37,828 nucleotides of DNA from Chromera velia (taxonomy: Eukaryota > Sar > Chromeraceae), in NCBI GenBank assembly GCA_018398765.1, contig JAHBMJ010000971.1:1-37828 (forward strand), in the 5' to 3' direction. The number at the start of each line of letters is the position of its first letter. The stretch's first letter is position 1. This document shows positions 21,893-32,699 of the stretch, in pieces. The notes under the pieces are model-generated. The model was not told the DNA's origin and made no database searches. It saw only the letters and a list, made by a program, of their open reading frames with translations. Position numbers and translations under genes: made by a program.

Positions 21893-22803
21893 GAAAGAGT
21901 GAGAGAAAGACAGAAAGAAAGACATAGACAGCGTGACCAAATCAATTACAGACACACAAGAAAGACACCTTGGCCCGCCCCCACCACTCGCACACGCATT
22001 CAGGGTCAAACATTCCTGGTAAGAGAAACAAGCAGACGGACACACCAAGGTTGCTCTTTAAATCCGTCCACCCGTTTGCCCTCCCTGCCCATGCTTCCTT
22101 CCGTCCTTCTTTCGTTAATTCTCTCTCTCTCTCTTGTGTTTTCTTTCTGACCCCACACTCACAGTGACTCCTTCCTTAGCCCTCCCTGCCCCTTCAGACA
22201 AACAGGCAGGCAGGCAGGCAGGCAGATGACCAGCGAGAGAGAGACAGAGAGAGGAGAAGAGTAGACGATGACCAAATGAATTCTTTCAGGGACCTGCCTC
22301 CTCCCTCCCCCCTCCCCCTCTCTCTCTTCTCCCTGTTCAGCCCCCCCAAACCTCTTCCTTCCTCCCTTCAATTGTGCTCTTGCAATCCATCCCATCATTG
22401 TCGCCCCCGCCCCCCACCCCCCCCTTGCCCCTCCCTGCAGGCCTCCTCCTACTCGAACACACACACGACCTGCCGGATGGAAGGAGAGAAAGGGAAAGGG
22501 AAAGCGCCCTGAGTCATGGACAGAAAATGAACCGAGGACGGCCCTAACGCAGCAAGGCAGCGTTGCGGACCAGTACGTCCGGACACGCACACGTTCACGT
22601 TTTTCTCTTCTCAATCGCTGCGTTGCTTTCTTGCAAGGCACACTGTTGATTTATTGAATTGAATTCGAGTGGTCCCGGAAAGCGCAACTTCCTTCAACAA
22701 GGGAACACATACACGTACACGCCCTCAAGCGAAGGGCAGACGGAGGTGGCAGAAGAAAGGAAGCAAGACGATAGAGGCAGAGAGAAACACAGAGAGGGGA
22801 GCA
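21893..22803 (-). repeat. Arm A of a large inverted duplication (partner 37072-37828)
   Basis: Read on the minus strand, this segment aligns almost base for base with 37072 to the window end. Matching landmarks in the same order include GTGTACGTGTATGTGTTCCC, TTCATTTTCTGTCCATGACT, GGCCTGCAGGG/GCCTGCAGGG, GACAATGATGGGATGGATTG and AACCTTGGTGTGTCCGTC. The 37-kb arm lacks an internal segment at 22534-22692. Homology runs to the window end, so the duplicated unit is longer than seen. Confidence 0.95.
22534..22692. mobile_element. 159-bp segment present in one duplication arm only
   Basis: In arm B the sequence passes directly from ATGAACC to TTCAAC. Here the two are separated by about 159 bp beginning GAGGACGGCCC and ending CGCAACTTCC, with a CC at each edge. 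No clear terminal inverted repeat or poly-A end is visible. It could be an insertion here or a deletion in the other arm. It differs from the flanks in having no microsatellite. Confidence 0.7.
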
Positions 22804-23266
22804 TTCTGGTCCTGTCCATTCTCAAAATACTAAAGAAGTCAGAAGAAAGAAAGACAAAATGTACAAACGCAGACAGTGAGGTCCCTCCTTTTCATTTCTT
22901 CATCTGCTCTTCCAGACTTTCTGCCTACCTGTCTTTCAAACTTTCTTTCGTGTTCTCTCTCTGCACTTCTCTGGACCCATTTCTCCTCCCGCATTTCACC
23001 GCAACAAAAACATCTGGCAAAGAAAAGAAAAGAAATGGGAAGAAAGAGCAGTGATTTGTGTGGGTATGTCTGTCTGTCTATCCTGTAACGTCTTCGCAAA
23101 AAGAGAATGATGTTGAGGGAGAATACCTCCCAAAAAACCAGCGAGCCAGCAAGAGACCTGCTGAAGAGAAGAGAAGAGAAGAGGAGCAGAAAAACAAAGA
23201 AAGAAAGACGAGAAAGAAAGAAAGAAAGAAAGAAAGAACGAAAGAAAGGAAGGAAGGAAGGAAGGA

Positions 23267-23298
<32 letters not shown>

Positions 23299-23370
23299 AC
23301 GAAAGCCCCTAGCTGGACACAGAGAGAGGCCATCTATCGAGTAAGTACAACGGAGGCCTTCCCTCCCTCT

Positions 23371-23408
<38 letters not shown>

Positions 23409-25743
23409 AGTACACAGAAACGAAATAGAAAAGAAGAAAAACAAGGCCAAAGAAAAACAAGGCAGAAAAAAAGAAAGGACGGTCAGAAAGAAGGCTTTGA
23501 AGGGTTCGAAAAACAAACCAAAGGGGCTCTCTGTTGTCCGGAGGCAGACAGAGAGAAATGCAAGCCGGAGGAAGAAGAGCACAGTCGCCAGAGTGAGAAA
23601 GAAAGTACAGACAAAAAGAGAAGAAGACGATAAAAATAGCGATAGAGGAAGATGGAGGGGAGGAAAAGCAGCCATCACAGCATCGCGTGCGCGCCTCCGA
23701 ACCCCTCTCTCTCCAAGCACGTACGAGTACAGCAAAAGCAGAAATAAATGAAAGAGAAACAAACGTCAAATACTCCTACACAGAAATCGAGCCAGATAGA
23801 CGGACAGATGAGCTCTTTCTTCCGGCATTCCTCCTGCCTCTGTCTGTTGTGCGCTCTCGTCCCCTCTCCTTGCCATGCCCCCCACCATCTCCCTCTCCGC
23901 CCCCAAAGGAAAAGGGCCAGATCGAACGAAAACAGGGTCAAACTTAATTTCTTTCAAGCAGGGAGTTGAAGGGAAAGAATTTTGGAGGGCACGGCACACA
24001 CTTCTGCCTGCCATGCTTGTACGTCTGTGCTGTTCCTTTCTTCTCTTTTCTTCTGTTGACTCTCCGGTCGAATGCGTGACAGAGCACGCGAAGGAAAGAA
24101 AACCACAATGACAGAAGGGAACAGAAAAAGAAAGAAAACAACTCAGCAACTAAAATAATTCAGTGAGCATCTTTGGCTGAATTCATTCTTGTCCTACAAA
24201 TAGTAAAAAGAATCATCTCTCAAGGTAGGAAAGCATGCCTTTATCATTTTTTTTTTTTCAATCCGTCCTTTGCTCCGCCTTTTCTTTGCCTAATTCCTGT
24301 GCGAAGTGCCGAGCTGCCTTCTTCTCCAGCAGAATCGAAGAATTTTGACGGCATGCCCCCAATTCTGTTTCTTTCAACGCTCGCCCCCATCTGCCCTTCT
24401 TTCCCTCTCGTTTTGTCCCAATGTGGTGGTGAGGCATCTGCCACGCTTTTCAAAAACGAATTCTAATTGTCTGGATGGATCTATGTGTACAGAAGAAAAC
24501 AAAAAAGAAAGAAAATCACTCAAAAAATAGCAAGGATGGAAGCATGCAAAAACGGAGAAGGAAAGGGGGGAAGTTTGGAGAGGAAACGAGGAATTAAGGG
24601 AAAGTTGCATGAAGACGAGAACTAATGATCAAGGAGAAGAAAAAAAAGTGGAGGGAGGGCTGTACGTACGGAATAAATCCAGGACCGACAGAAGGAGTTG
24701 AAGAGACAGGCCGAAAGAAGGGGGGAGGGAGAGAGAGAGAGAGAGAGAGGGAAGAGAAGAAAAGAAACCACGCAGCAACCAGCCAGTTCGAAGATACAAT
24801 CGATTTTCGGTTCTCCGTTCCCACAGAGAGAGTTGGCAGGCAGTCAGAAAGAGAGATAGATAGGTAGAAAGAAAAGACAGAAGGACAGGCAAAGAAAAGA
24901 CCCAAACCTATGGACTGACAGAGAAGAGGGAGCGAGAGGAGAGAACTGCGTGAAGTGAACCATGGACCATCTCTCATCCACGGGCTCACACCCACAGGCA
25001 CACCCACTGTAAAAAAAAGAATGGCCCAGAGGGTCGATAAGACAAGACAAGACAAGAGATGCATGAACGGGAAAGAGGAAAAGAAAGAGATTGAGGGGAA
25101 GAGGCCGACACGCAAAAACGAAAGGAAGGAAGAAAAGATATGCCATGCTGCTTGAACAAAATAGCATCTCCATCTCTCTCACACAAAGTGAGAGAGAGAG
25201 ACAGGAAGAGTTCGTTCTCAAGAAAGAAGATCAGAAGGACGTACGGACAAGGTAAGCAAGCACAGCGAAAGCTGCCTTCCTTTTTATCAGGAGCGGGGGG
25301 GGGCATACGTGCAGCCAAACAGACGAGCAGGCTGCACAAGAAAAGCAAGCCAGGTTTTTGCCCCACTCCTTTTCCGTTACTCACCAGTGCAGGGTTGTTG
25401 TTTTCTTTTTTCTTCCTTCAGGGCACACACCTGTATGTATGTATGCCGATTCTGATTACAGGGAGGGAGGGAGCATTTTCCCTTCCTCCCTTTCTTTCCT
25501 CTCCTCTGTTCTGATATTCCTTCCTTCCTTCCTTCCTTCTTCGGCTTTCGGTACTCTGGGTCAAGAAGCGGATGTTTACATCTCTCTTCTCTCTCTCTCT
25601 CTCGCGCGCGCGCGCGCTCGCTCTGTCTGTCTGTCCGTCTGTCTGTTTGGCGCGCTCTGACTGCAAGCTGATTCGTGTGAAAAAACTTTGAGTACCGGCC
25701 TAGCTGAATGGGTGGGTGACTCCACCTCTCCTCTTGACGTTTC
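22804..25743. repeat. 2.9 kb of purine-rich satellite DNA, no supported gene
   Basis: The + strand is strongly purine-rich. Notable tracts are AAAG with AAGG and single AACG interruptions (about 23200-23305), CT (about 23358-23408), GA near 24730-24750 and 25190-25200, TTCC (about 25518-25538) and CTCTCTCGCGCG (25582-25620). Long antisense frames rich in Leu/Phe/Ser are by-products of these tracts. The last part before 25744 would be the 3' untranslated region of the minus-strand gene. Confidence 0.6.
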
Positions 25744-28040
25744 CTATGAAACCAAAAGAGCAGAGGCCGCCCGACGCAGTGCAAGCAAAACAGACCAAAA
25801 CCAACACAGCAATCTCTCTCTCCACCCTCGCGCTCCTCCCCCTGCTGCTGCTTGATCCTCCCCGTCTCTCCCTCTTTCCCCCCCTACAAGACACCCTACA
25901 CGAGAAGACCCCCTCTCCGTTCCTCCAACCCGACCTTGGGCAGCCAACGCCGCTCCTCCCCCGCTTACGTTTTCTGCTGCTGAAGTATCTGTTAGTTTCT
26001 CTTCGCCTTCCTGTGAGGAGGAAGAACCAGGAGAGGGAACAATTGAGGCGAGGTGGACCCTAAATGCCCCTTTTCCTTTCCCATTTCCTTTTCCTCCTTC
26101 TCCAGTCAGCCTGTCCTCTTCTGAAGAGGCACAAGGCACTGTCTGAGAGGGGACTGAGGGGACCTGCGATCTTCTTACAGAGGGTTGACACGGGGGGAGT
26201 CGGGTTCGCTCAAAAACGTCTTTTGCATCTGAATGGGGGGTCTCTGCATCTCCTAATTCTGCTTCTGTTGGTTTTCTCGCCATACCTCTATCCTGGTTGT
26301 GCTTCTGCAGTCCCGGCTCTTTCTGTCCCTCTTCTTCCTCGGCGGCATGGAGAGGGTGCTCGAACAACTCCGAGTGTGCCCCGTCTCCGTCTCCCTCCCC
26401 GTGCAGGCCGTCTCTTTGTGATGAGCTGGTCGCTGTCTGGGTGCTCTTCTCCTGCTCCTGCTCCTCCTGCAGGAAGAGAGAGAGAGAATGAACCTGACGA
26501 TTTTGGTCGTCGGATGTCTCTTGGCTTGAGGGATGCCCCCAGCGAGGCCGGGGGAGAGAGGGGGGGGGAGTGGCTGTTTGAGTTCTCTGCTTTCCGCTTT
26601 GTGCTCCCTCAAGTTCTTCTGCTGCAGGGAGACACGGGGGTGAGGGAGAGGGGCTGCTGCAGTCGGCAGTGGAGCCCCCCCCCGTGGAGCCCTGGGAGGA
26701 CGCGGCAGAGTTGACGGGCACCGAGGCGAAAGAGGAAGAGGACAGGGGGGAGGGCAGGGGCTTGGAGGAACACCCCGCCACAGAGAAAGACAGAGAAACG
26801 CTGGCAGTCGACTCAGAGTTGCTTTCGTCTTCCAGCGGCTCCTCTGCTGTTTGTTTTCCTTCTACCCCCTTGGTTGTCTTTGCCTTCGTCTGTTCCTCCG
26901 ACACCGACAGACAGGGGCTCTCTCTCTGGAGTTGGTCGTCACCCAGCTGCTTTGTTGATGTGAGGAGAGGGGAATTGGAAAGGGGAAGAGGGGGTGAAGA
27001 TGTGGATGTAGAGCAAGGAGAGCATGGGGACTCGGGAGGCGGAGAAACAGGGGAAGGGGAGGGGGTGGACATAGACGCCGCTACTGCAGCAGCAGCAGCC
27101 GCAACGATTTCGGCAGCGCCGTTCTTCTCTTCTCTGTCCGACGAGTTCGTCGGGCCTGCCCCTGCAGGGACCTGCAGGCAAACGTTTCGCGACACAAGAT
27201 TCAAATTCGAATTTGTCCTTCAAGTGGCTGACCTGCAAATGAGCTACACGTCACCATACACGAACGAGGCAGAGGACTAGAGGCCGGAGGAAAGGGAGGG
27301 CCGGGAGCGATTGAACGAATGCAACGCATCAAAAGCGGCTGTCATTCACTCCCAACGAAGCCGTCACACGCTCCGCTTGTGTCAAAGAGTGTGAGGGAAC
27401 TGAAGCCATCTGATCGTGCGAAGGTGCACACAGGGACCCAAAGGCCTGATGGACATATGGAGGGAAGGGGCAGACCGTCACGAAAGGCAGGGGGGCAGTC
27501 AGGGAGGAAGGAGACGATCAGGAGACAAGAAACAGTACATCTATCTGTCTATCCGCTTCTGACGTACCTCTCGTTGCCCCGCTATGAGCCCTTTGTGCAG
27601 AGGGCTGAGGGGAGTGTTGAAGAGGGGCAGAGATTCCCCGCGGAGATCTGCTTTCTGACAGGGTGGGGGCCCTGCTCTCAGTCCCCCAAAGCCGTACGTG
27701 CACTTCTGCGTAGCTACTGCACTCATTCTGCTTCGAAGGGGAAGCTGGGTATAGTCTGTGGCCGCTTGGATGACATCTTTGTTGTCTCCCCCCTCCCCGT
27801 TTGCATCCTCCGCACCCTTTCTCCTTGCCGCATGTCGCATAAAACGAGAATTCCGTGCGGGGCGACCACCCACGGCGTCTGCAAGTGGACAAGGGAAAGG
27901 GGAAAGGAAATTTCGGGAGACTTAAAAAGCTTGCAAATCCACGCACCGCCAATTCAAAAACCAACTAAGTCACAAGCACAGACACCGTGCTGACCCCTGC
28001 TCAGTTCTCCAAGGCTGTTCACTCTATCAGTTGCAATCAT
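25744..28040 (-). CDS. Low-complexity, probably disordered protein of about 594 residues, unrecognised
   Basis: The firm part is the last exon, 27171 down to TAG at 25744 (476 codons). It opens after acceptor CCTGCAG and encodes Ser/Pro/Glu/Gln/Gly-rich sequence: an Ala run (VAAAAAAVAAS), Pro/Ser blocks, acidic stretches, and a C-terminal hydrophobic patch (LLCWFWSVLLAL followed by RR and ALLV) that could be a membrane tail. Upstream, exon 27878-27568 (acceptor CTTGCAG, donor GTACGT, reads ..DVIQAATDYTQLPLRSRM..) joins in phase 0. A possible first exon, 28040-27995 (ATG, donor GTCAGC), joins in phase 1. The total is 1785 nt, divisible by three. The first exon is weakest; an ATG at about 28191 is an alternative. 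A competing acceptor at 27239 opens another frame of 99 codons. No known domain is seen. Confidence 0.55.
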
Positions 28041-28519
28041 GTTCCCGGACTTGTGTCTTGGTTCACTTGACGAGAAGGAGAGAGAGAAGAAGATTGATTC
28101 TTGAGGAAGCGACCCTCCCCACTCTTGGGCCTCTTCTGAGAAGCTTCAAAGCCGGAGAGGATTTCGAACGATGACCAGCCATCGTGACTCCACCAAAGCC
28201 ACAAACAAACCGATCCGATCCTTTGGTTCAAACTCAACACAGCAACGACCCAACGGCCACTTCACCACTGTCTGACGAGATGTGACTCACGGTGACTCAG
28301 AAGGGACACTGACAGACGTCCTGAGTGAAAGACCTACATGCATATGCGCTGCATGGTTTTTTCATGTTTTTTCGCTTTAAATTTTCGATCGTCAAACGCA
28401 GATCGGCACGCACGCATTTGGAGAGCGACCCCGGCGCCACGCCGCCGCGGCCTCGGACCCGGCGCGCCTCGGGCCCGGCCGGCGCCCGCGAGCGGCGAGC
28501 CGCATCGCATGCACCGCGC

Positions 28520-28721
28520 CTATACCGCGCCTGAAAACTGCCTTTTCATGCTAGCTAAGTCGAAGTTCAAGAATGCTTTAATCATTGTGCGAGGTACAGA
28601 AAAAAGAGAAAGCAGACGACTACCAAATATGTCATCAGGCGTCAGCACCCCTGCGTAAAAGTGCAGTGCAACCCTGTCGCTGCGACTTCCAATGATGACC
28701 TCCCGAGAGGTGCTGGTGCCA
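28520..28721 (-). CDS. Possible terminal exon, unrecognised
   Basis: After acceptor TCTCCGCAG the minus strand reads ..REVIIGSRSDRVALHFYAG.. to ..KAFLNFDLASMKRQFSGAV and a TAG at 28520, about 66 codons of natural composition. An upstream segment (28900-28770) ending at donor GTAGGG could be its partner, but the phase that fits the long frame is not the phase of the best upstream frame. It lies head to head with the start of the + strand gene at 28939 and downstream of a GC-rich patch on the + strand (28425-28515). Antisense frames on the + strand are also open. Confidence 0.25.
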
Positions 28722-28938
28722 CTGCGGAGACGGGGAGACGGCACGGTCAAGCACGCCCCATCTTCCCCCTACCTTGCTTTTGGAGTGTTGCCATACGTCT
28801 TCCTCCAAGGCTCCCTGGTTTGCGCTTCTGTGTGAGGTCTCGCGTAAACTCATTTCTCCATCCGCTACCCGCATCAAGTCCACTTGCGGTAATTGGTTGA
28901 AGTCAACGCACGCTCTTGAAAAAGCACGAGAGGAAGAT

Positions 28939-29718
28939 ATGGGCGCCGTCCTGAGTCACTTCCTGGCCGTGGCCCTTGGAGCCGTTGCCGTCCTGTACGT
29001 GGTGAAGCTGAAACATTTCTCGACAGACGAGTCCCTCATCTCGCTGGACACAGGAGACAAGGTCTGTCTGTGTCCGTACCTGAGACTCTCCAAGTTGTTG
29101 AGGCACAATCGTTGACACAAGATGAGACAGACTCACACAGTTGAGTGCTTCCCTCCGTGTGTATGTATACACATCAATATGAAAAAATGCGGGTCTGCTG
29201 ATTTGCCCACTGTGCTGCTGTTCTGAATAATGTTGTGGACTGATCTTCGTCCAATTTTCTCTCCTTGATTCTCCTGCTGGTCTTAGACCTCTCTTCAAAT
29301 TCCATCCGCCCTCTCTCCTGCTCCCCTTCGGTGGGCCCTTGTCGAGCTCCCCCTCCTTCTGTCTGAGCAGGAAGTCGCTGCGTGCCTTTCTGCTTCTGTA
29401 CGCATGTCTCCAGGCTGACCAGACTCCGAATGAGTTTGGCCCAGCATTTGCGTGTTTGCCCCTCCAGCATGAACAGACTTTCTCTCTGTTGTTGCAGTGA
29501 CCCATACCTTCTATGCCTGAATGAGCAGATGCGCCGCTGTGCCTCTCTATTTCTTTCTTTCTTTCGCTCCTTTCCCCCTTTTTTTCTCTCTTTTGCTGAC
29601 TGCTTCTCTCGTTGTCCCCACTTTCACTTCGAATGTCCGATTCTCTCGTAGTCCCCACTTTCACTTCGAATGTCCGATTCTCTCGTTGTGCCCACTTTCA
29701 CTTCGAATTTCTTTCTTT

Positions 29719-29774
<56 letters not shown>

Positions 29775-29805
29775 TCGTTCGTTCGTTCGTTCGTTCGTTC
29801 GTTCG

Positions 29806-29836
<31 letters not shown>

Positions 29837-30346
29837 TTCCTTCCTTCCTTCCTGTTGGCTGTTTGAGAACCCATCAACCCACGAACCCCCCAAACCCACA
29901 CCCGCACAGCAACACAGTGCCTGCATGTTCTCCGTCTATCTGTCTGTCTGTCTGCCTGAAGAAACATATAGTCTGTCTGTATAAATTTCTTCAAATTAAG
30001 TGCAGTGTACTGTCCTTTTTTCTCTCTCTCTCTCGTCTCGAATGGAAGCAGCAGGAGAAAACGTGTGACTCTTAACGATCGCGTGAAGTCCGGTCGGGAG
30101 GCATCGAAAAGGGACGCTTGACGCTGCACTTTTTGGACCCCCTGCCCACGCTGTCTGAGAGTGTTGCTCTTTTGGCTTTGGTTCTTTCTTTCTGCTTTGT
30201 CTGGTACGTACATGAACATGAAGAGGAAAAAGAAGACACATACAGTTTGTCTCTGCCTGCCTGATCGCCTGCCTGCCTGTCTGTCTGCCTGCCTGCCTGT
30301 CTGTCTGTCTGTCTCTTCATGAAGAAAAGGAGGGAAAGAAACCATA

Positions 30347-30382
<36 letters not shown>

Positions 30383-31656
30383 GGCCTAAACTCTGTCTGT
30401 CAAAAGAAAAGAAGAAAACAGAAGAGAATGAAAGGAAGGTCCCGTCTGTCTGTCTGTCTGTCTGTCTGTCCGAAGGAAAGAAAGGAAGCGGAAAAGCAAA
30501 GTAAAGAAAAGATGATATAGTCTGTCTGAAAAAACAAAAAAACAGACGAGAATGAAGAAAGAGAAAAAGGGGGAAAAAAAGACGATACAGTCTGTCTGTC
30601 TGACAATGAGTCAAGAGAAGGGAAACGAAAGAGAAAGAAAGAATTAAAGAAAGAAAGACTGCATTGTTTGTCTGTAGAAAAAGGGAAAAGCACGCAGTCT
30701 TCCTTTGTCTGTCTTCCTTTGTTTGTTTACCTTTCTGTGAGGAAACGAAGAAACGGAAAAGGAGAGAAGCGTATGATCGGTTTGCGTGTCTGCTTTCTCT
30801 CTTGCTTTTCTTTCTTTTGCTGTTCTCTTTCACGTTCGTTTGCTTACGTAGTCTTTCATCTGTTGTGTGGGGAAAGGAAGAGGGGGAAAAGAGTGGTATG
30901 GCCTGTTCATCTCTCTGCCTGCCTTCCAGACATTCTGATTGTTCACTTTTCACTTTTCCCTTTACGTGCCTGTTTGAATTTCTTTTTTCTTCTAGGGGTG
31001 TTTCTCTGGGATAGAAGACCAAGAGTGAGCTACTCGTGCAGCATATCATTTTGGCTGTCTGTCTGTCTGTCTGTCATTTTGTCTGTTGTGTTCATGAAGA
31101 AAAGAAGGGAGAAGAAGAAACATATAGTCTGTCTCTGTGTCTTGAAAAAAGGGAGGCGGGAGAAACGGAAAAGAGGACAGAAAGAACCAAAGAGACATCA
31201 AGGAGACTTGCAAGAAAGCATAGAGAGGGGGGAACCGATCAAAGAAACAAAGAGGAGGCTGGCTGTCTGCCTGTCTGTCTGAGACTTTTCTGTGCATTGA
31301 AGGCAAGAAGAAAAAGGAAACAGGAAACAGGACGAATGGCAATTAAATGATGGAGTCTCTATCTTCTCATGGAATCTGTCTCATTTGTCTCTTCGGTTTC
31401 TCGATTTTTTTTTCTTCTGGTCCATGCCAAGGAATCCCGTCTTGCTGTGTGTTTTGCTGTGCGCTCCTCTGTTCTGCAGTTGAAGCTTGTCTTTACCCTC
31501 TGTGGCCTGAGCATGGCCTGGTTCCTCTTCTTCCTGGCATTGCAGCGTTTTTCAGACGACGCAGGGTTTAGAGAACTGGGGGAGACTGAGAGGAGACAAG
31601 CCGTTGAAAGATTAAAAATGACGAAAGTCCGATCAGAGGAAGACGTACAAAGGTAA
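28939..31656 (+). CDS. Small two-transmembrane protein, 99 residues, two exons
   Basis: Exon 1, 28939-29061, begins ATGGGCGCC and ends at ACAAG before donor GTCTGT. Exon 2, 31480-31656, follows acceptor TTCTGCAG and ends at TAA. Both boundaries are phase 0. The product has a hydrophobic helix at about residues 5-25 (LAVALGAVAVLYVVK), a polar loop (STDESLISLDTGDK), a second helix at about 43-63 (VFTLCGLSMAWFLFFLAL) and a charged C-terminal helix (ELGETERRQAVERLKM). Small two-pass proteins of this build are often accessory subunits of ER or mitochondrial membrane complexes, but I recognise no family. The stop is formed by AGGTAAAT, which also resembles a splice donor, so the protein could continue into a further exon. 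The intron is 2.4 kb of satellites. Confidence 0.6.
29230..29510. other. Non-repetitive island inside the 2.4-kb intron
   Basis: In a satellite-filled intron this stretch has ordinary complexity and is open on both strands. The + frame ends ..SLRAFLLLYACLQADQ.. / ..HEQTFSLLLQ then TGA. The - frame reads ..QQQRESLFMLEGQTRK.. to ..NQQTRIFSY then a stop near 29180. Neither has splice phases that fit the flanking exons. It may be a decayed exon, a nested gene or chance. Confidence 0.3.
29609..29707. repeat. 38-bp tandem repeat, nearly three units
   Basis: Units share CCCCACTTTCACTTCGAATG and CCGATTCTCTCGT and differ at one or two positions (TAGTCC, TTGTGC). They are followed directly by the TTTC array. 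Confidence 0.9.
29708..29852. repeat. TTTC-GTTC-TTTC-TTCC composite polypyrimidine array
   Basis: A long TTTC array is interrupted by a block of GTTC units at about 29776-29806, resumes as TTTC, and ends in TTCC to about 29852. It is nearly pure pyrimidine on the + strand and close to a mirror arrangement. The complementary purine version with single AACG interruptions lies at 23200-23305. Confidence 0.95.
29935..31140. repeat. Purine block plus GTCT satellite, many diverged copies
   Basis: Alternating blocks of purine-rich sequence and GTCT tracts occur at about 29950, 30225, 30318-30380, 30400-30470, 30480-30530, 30560-30600 and 31093-31130. The best copy, GGAGGGAAAGAAACCATA at 30328-30345, matches the three copies in transporter intron 3. 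TTCATGAAGAA usually precedes the purine block. The array fills the intron of the small membrane protein gene. Confidence 0.8.
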
Positions 31657-32114
31657 ATCATAGAAAAGATTGTTATTCAATGTTATCTACTGTATTATCA
31701 CCGTTACACTATGCATGATGTGCAGATACAATATGTTGAGAAATATAGATTTTAGCCAAATAAACGTGTGTTTAATATAATATCTAGAATAATATAATAT
31801 CTACAGGTTTCTACAGGCCCTGGAGTATATGAGATAGTAATAATGATAGTGATTTAATTCGTACCCTAGGTAGAGCATTGTCGCCGTTCTATCAGAAGTC
31901 GCCCCTGCGAATGGCAAAGCTGCACCCCATTATTTATCAATATTCATTCAATGATATTCATTAAAGGAAGTTTAAGGAACATCAAATTGTAAAAATTAGG
32001 CGATCAAATTTGGCAGTCCCAATTTTTTATGCCAAACTCAACTCTATTCAACTAGCATCCACGTCTCAACACCTTCCTCATACTACAAGTTACTTAAATT
32101 TTATGTCGCTCTCA
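31657..32114. other. AT-rich spacer, no gene seen
   Basis: AT-rich sequence with repeats of AATATAATATCTA near 31775-31805 and ATATTCATT near 31935-31960. No open frame of note. It begins immediately after the stop of the small membrane protein gene. Confidence 0.5.
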
Positions 32115-32580
<466 letters not shown>

Positions 32581-32699
32581 TTTTTTTTCACGCCACAGCT
32601 GCGGACTATATCTTAAAACCGCGGACAATGTTTTAAAAGTTCAGACTACAAACGCGGATTAATTCTTGAAAGAAAAACTCGTATTCGAATCGTGGATGG

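Noticed and set aside
26064-27280. Two + strand frames of 216 and 203 codons
   Set aside because: Antisense shadows of the 476-codon minus-strand exon, which is longer and has the protein-like composition.
28903-29664. 253-codon minus-strand frame across exon 1 of the small membrane protein gene
   Set aside because: Overlaps the + strand exon, is joined across repeats, has mixed composition and no recognisable domain.
29698-31049. Long minus-strand frames rich in DRQTDRQT and KERKKER
   Set aside because: Direct translations of GTCT and TTTC satellites inside an intron.
29540-31470. A third exon of the small membrane protein gene within its intron
   Set aside because: No acceptor/donor pair gives a phase 0 exon with an open frame, and the two-exon join is already in phase.
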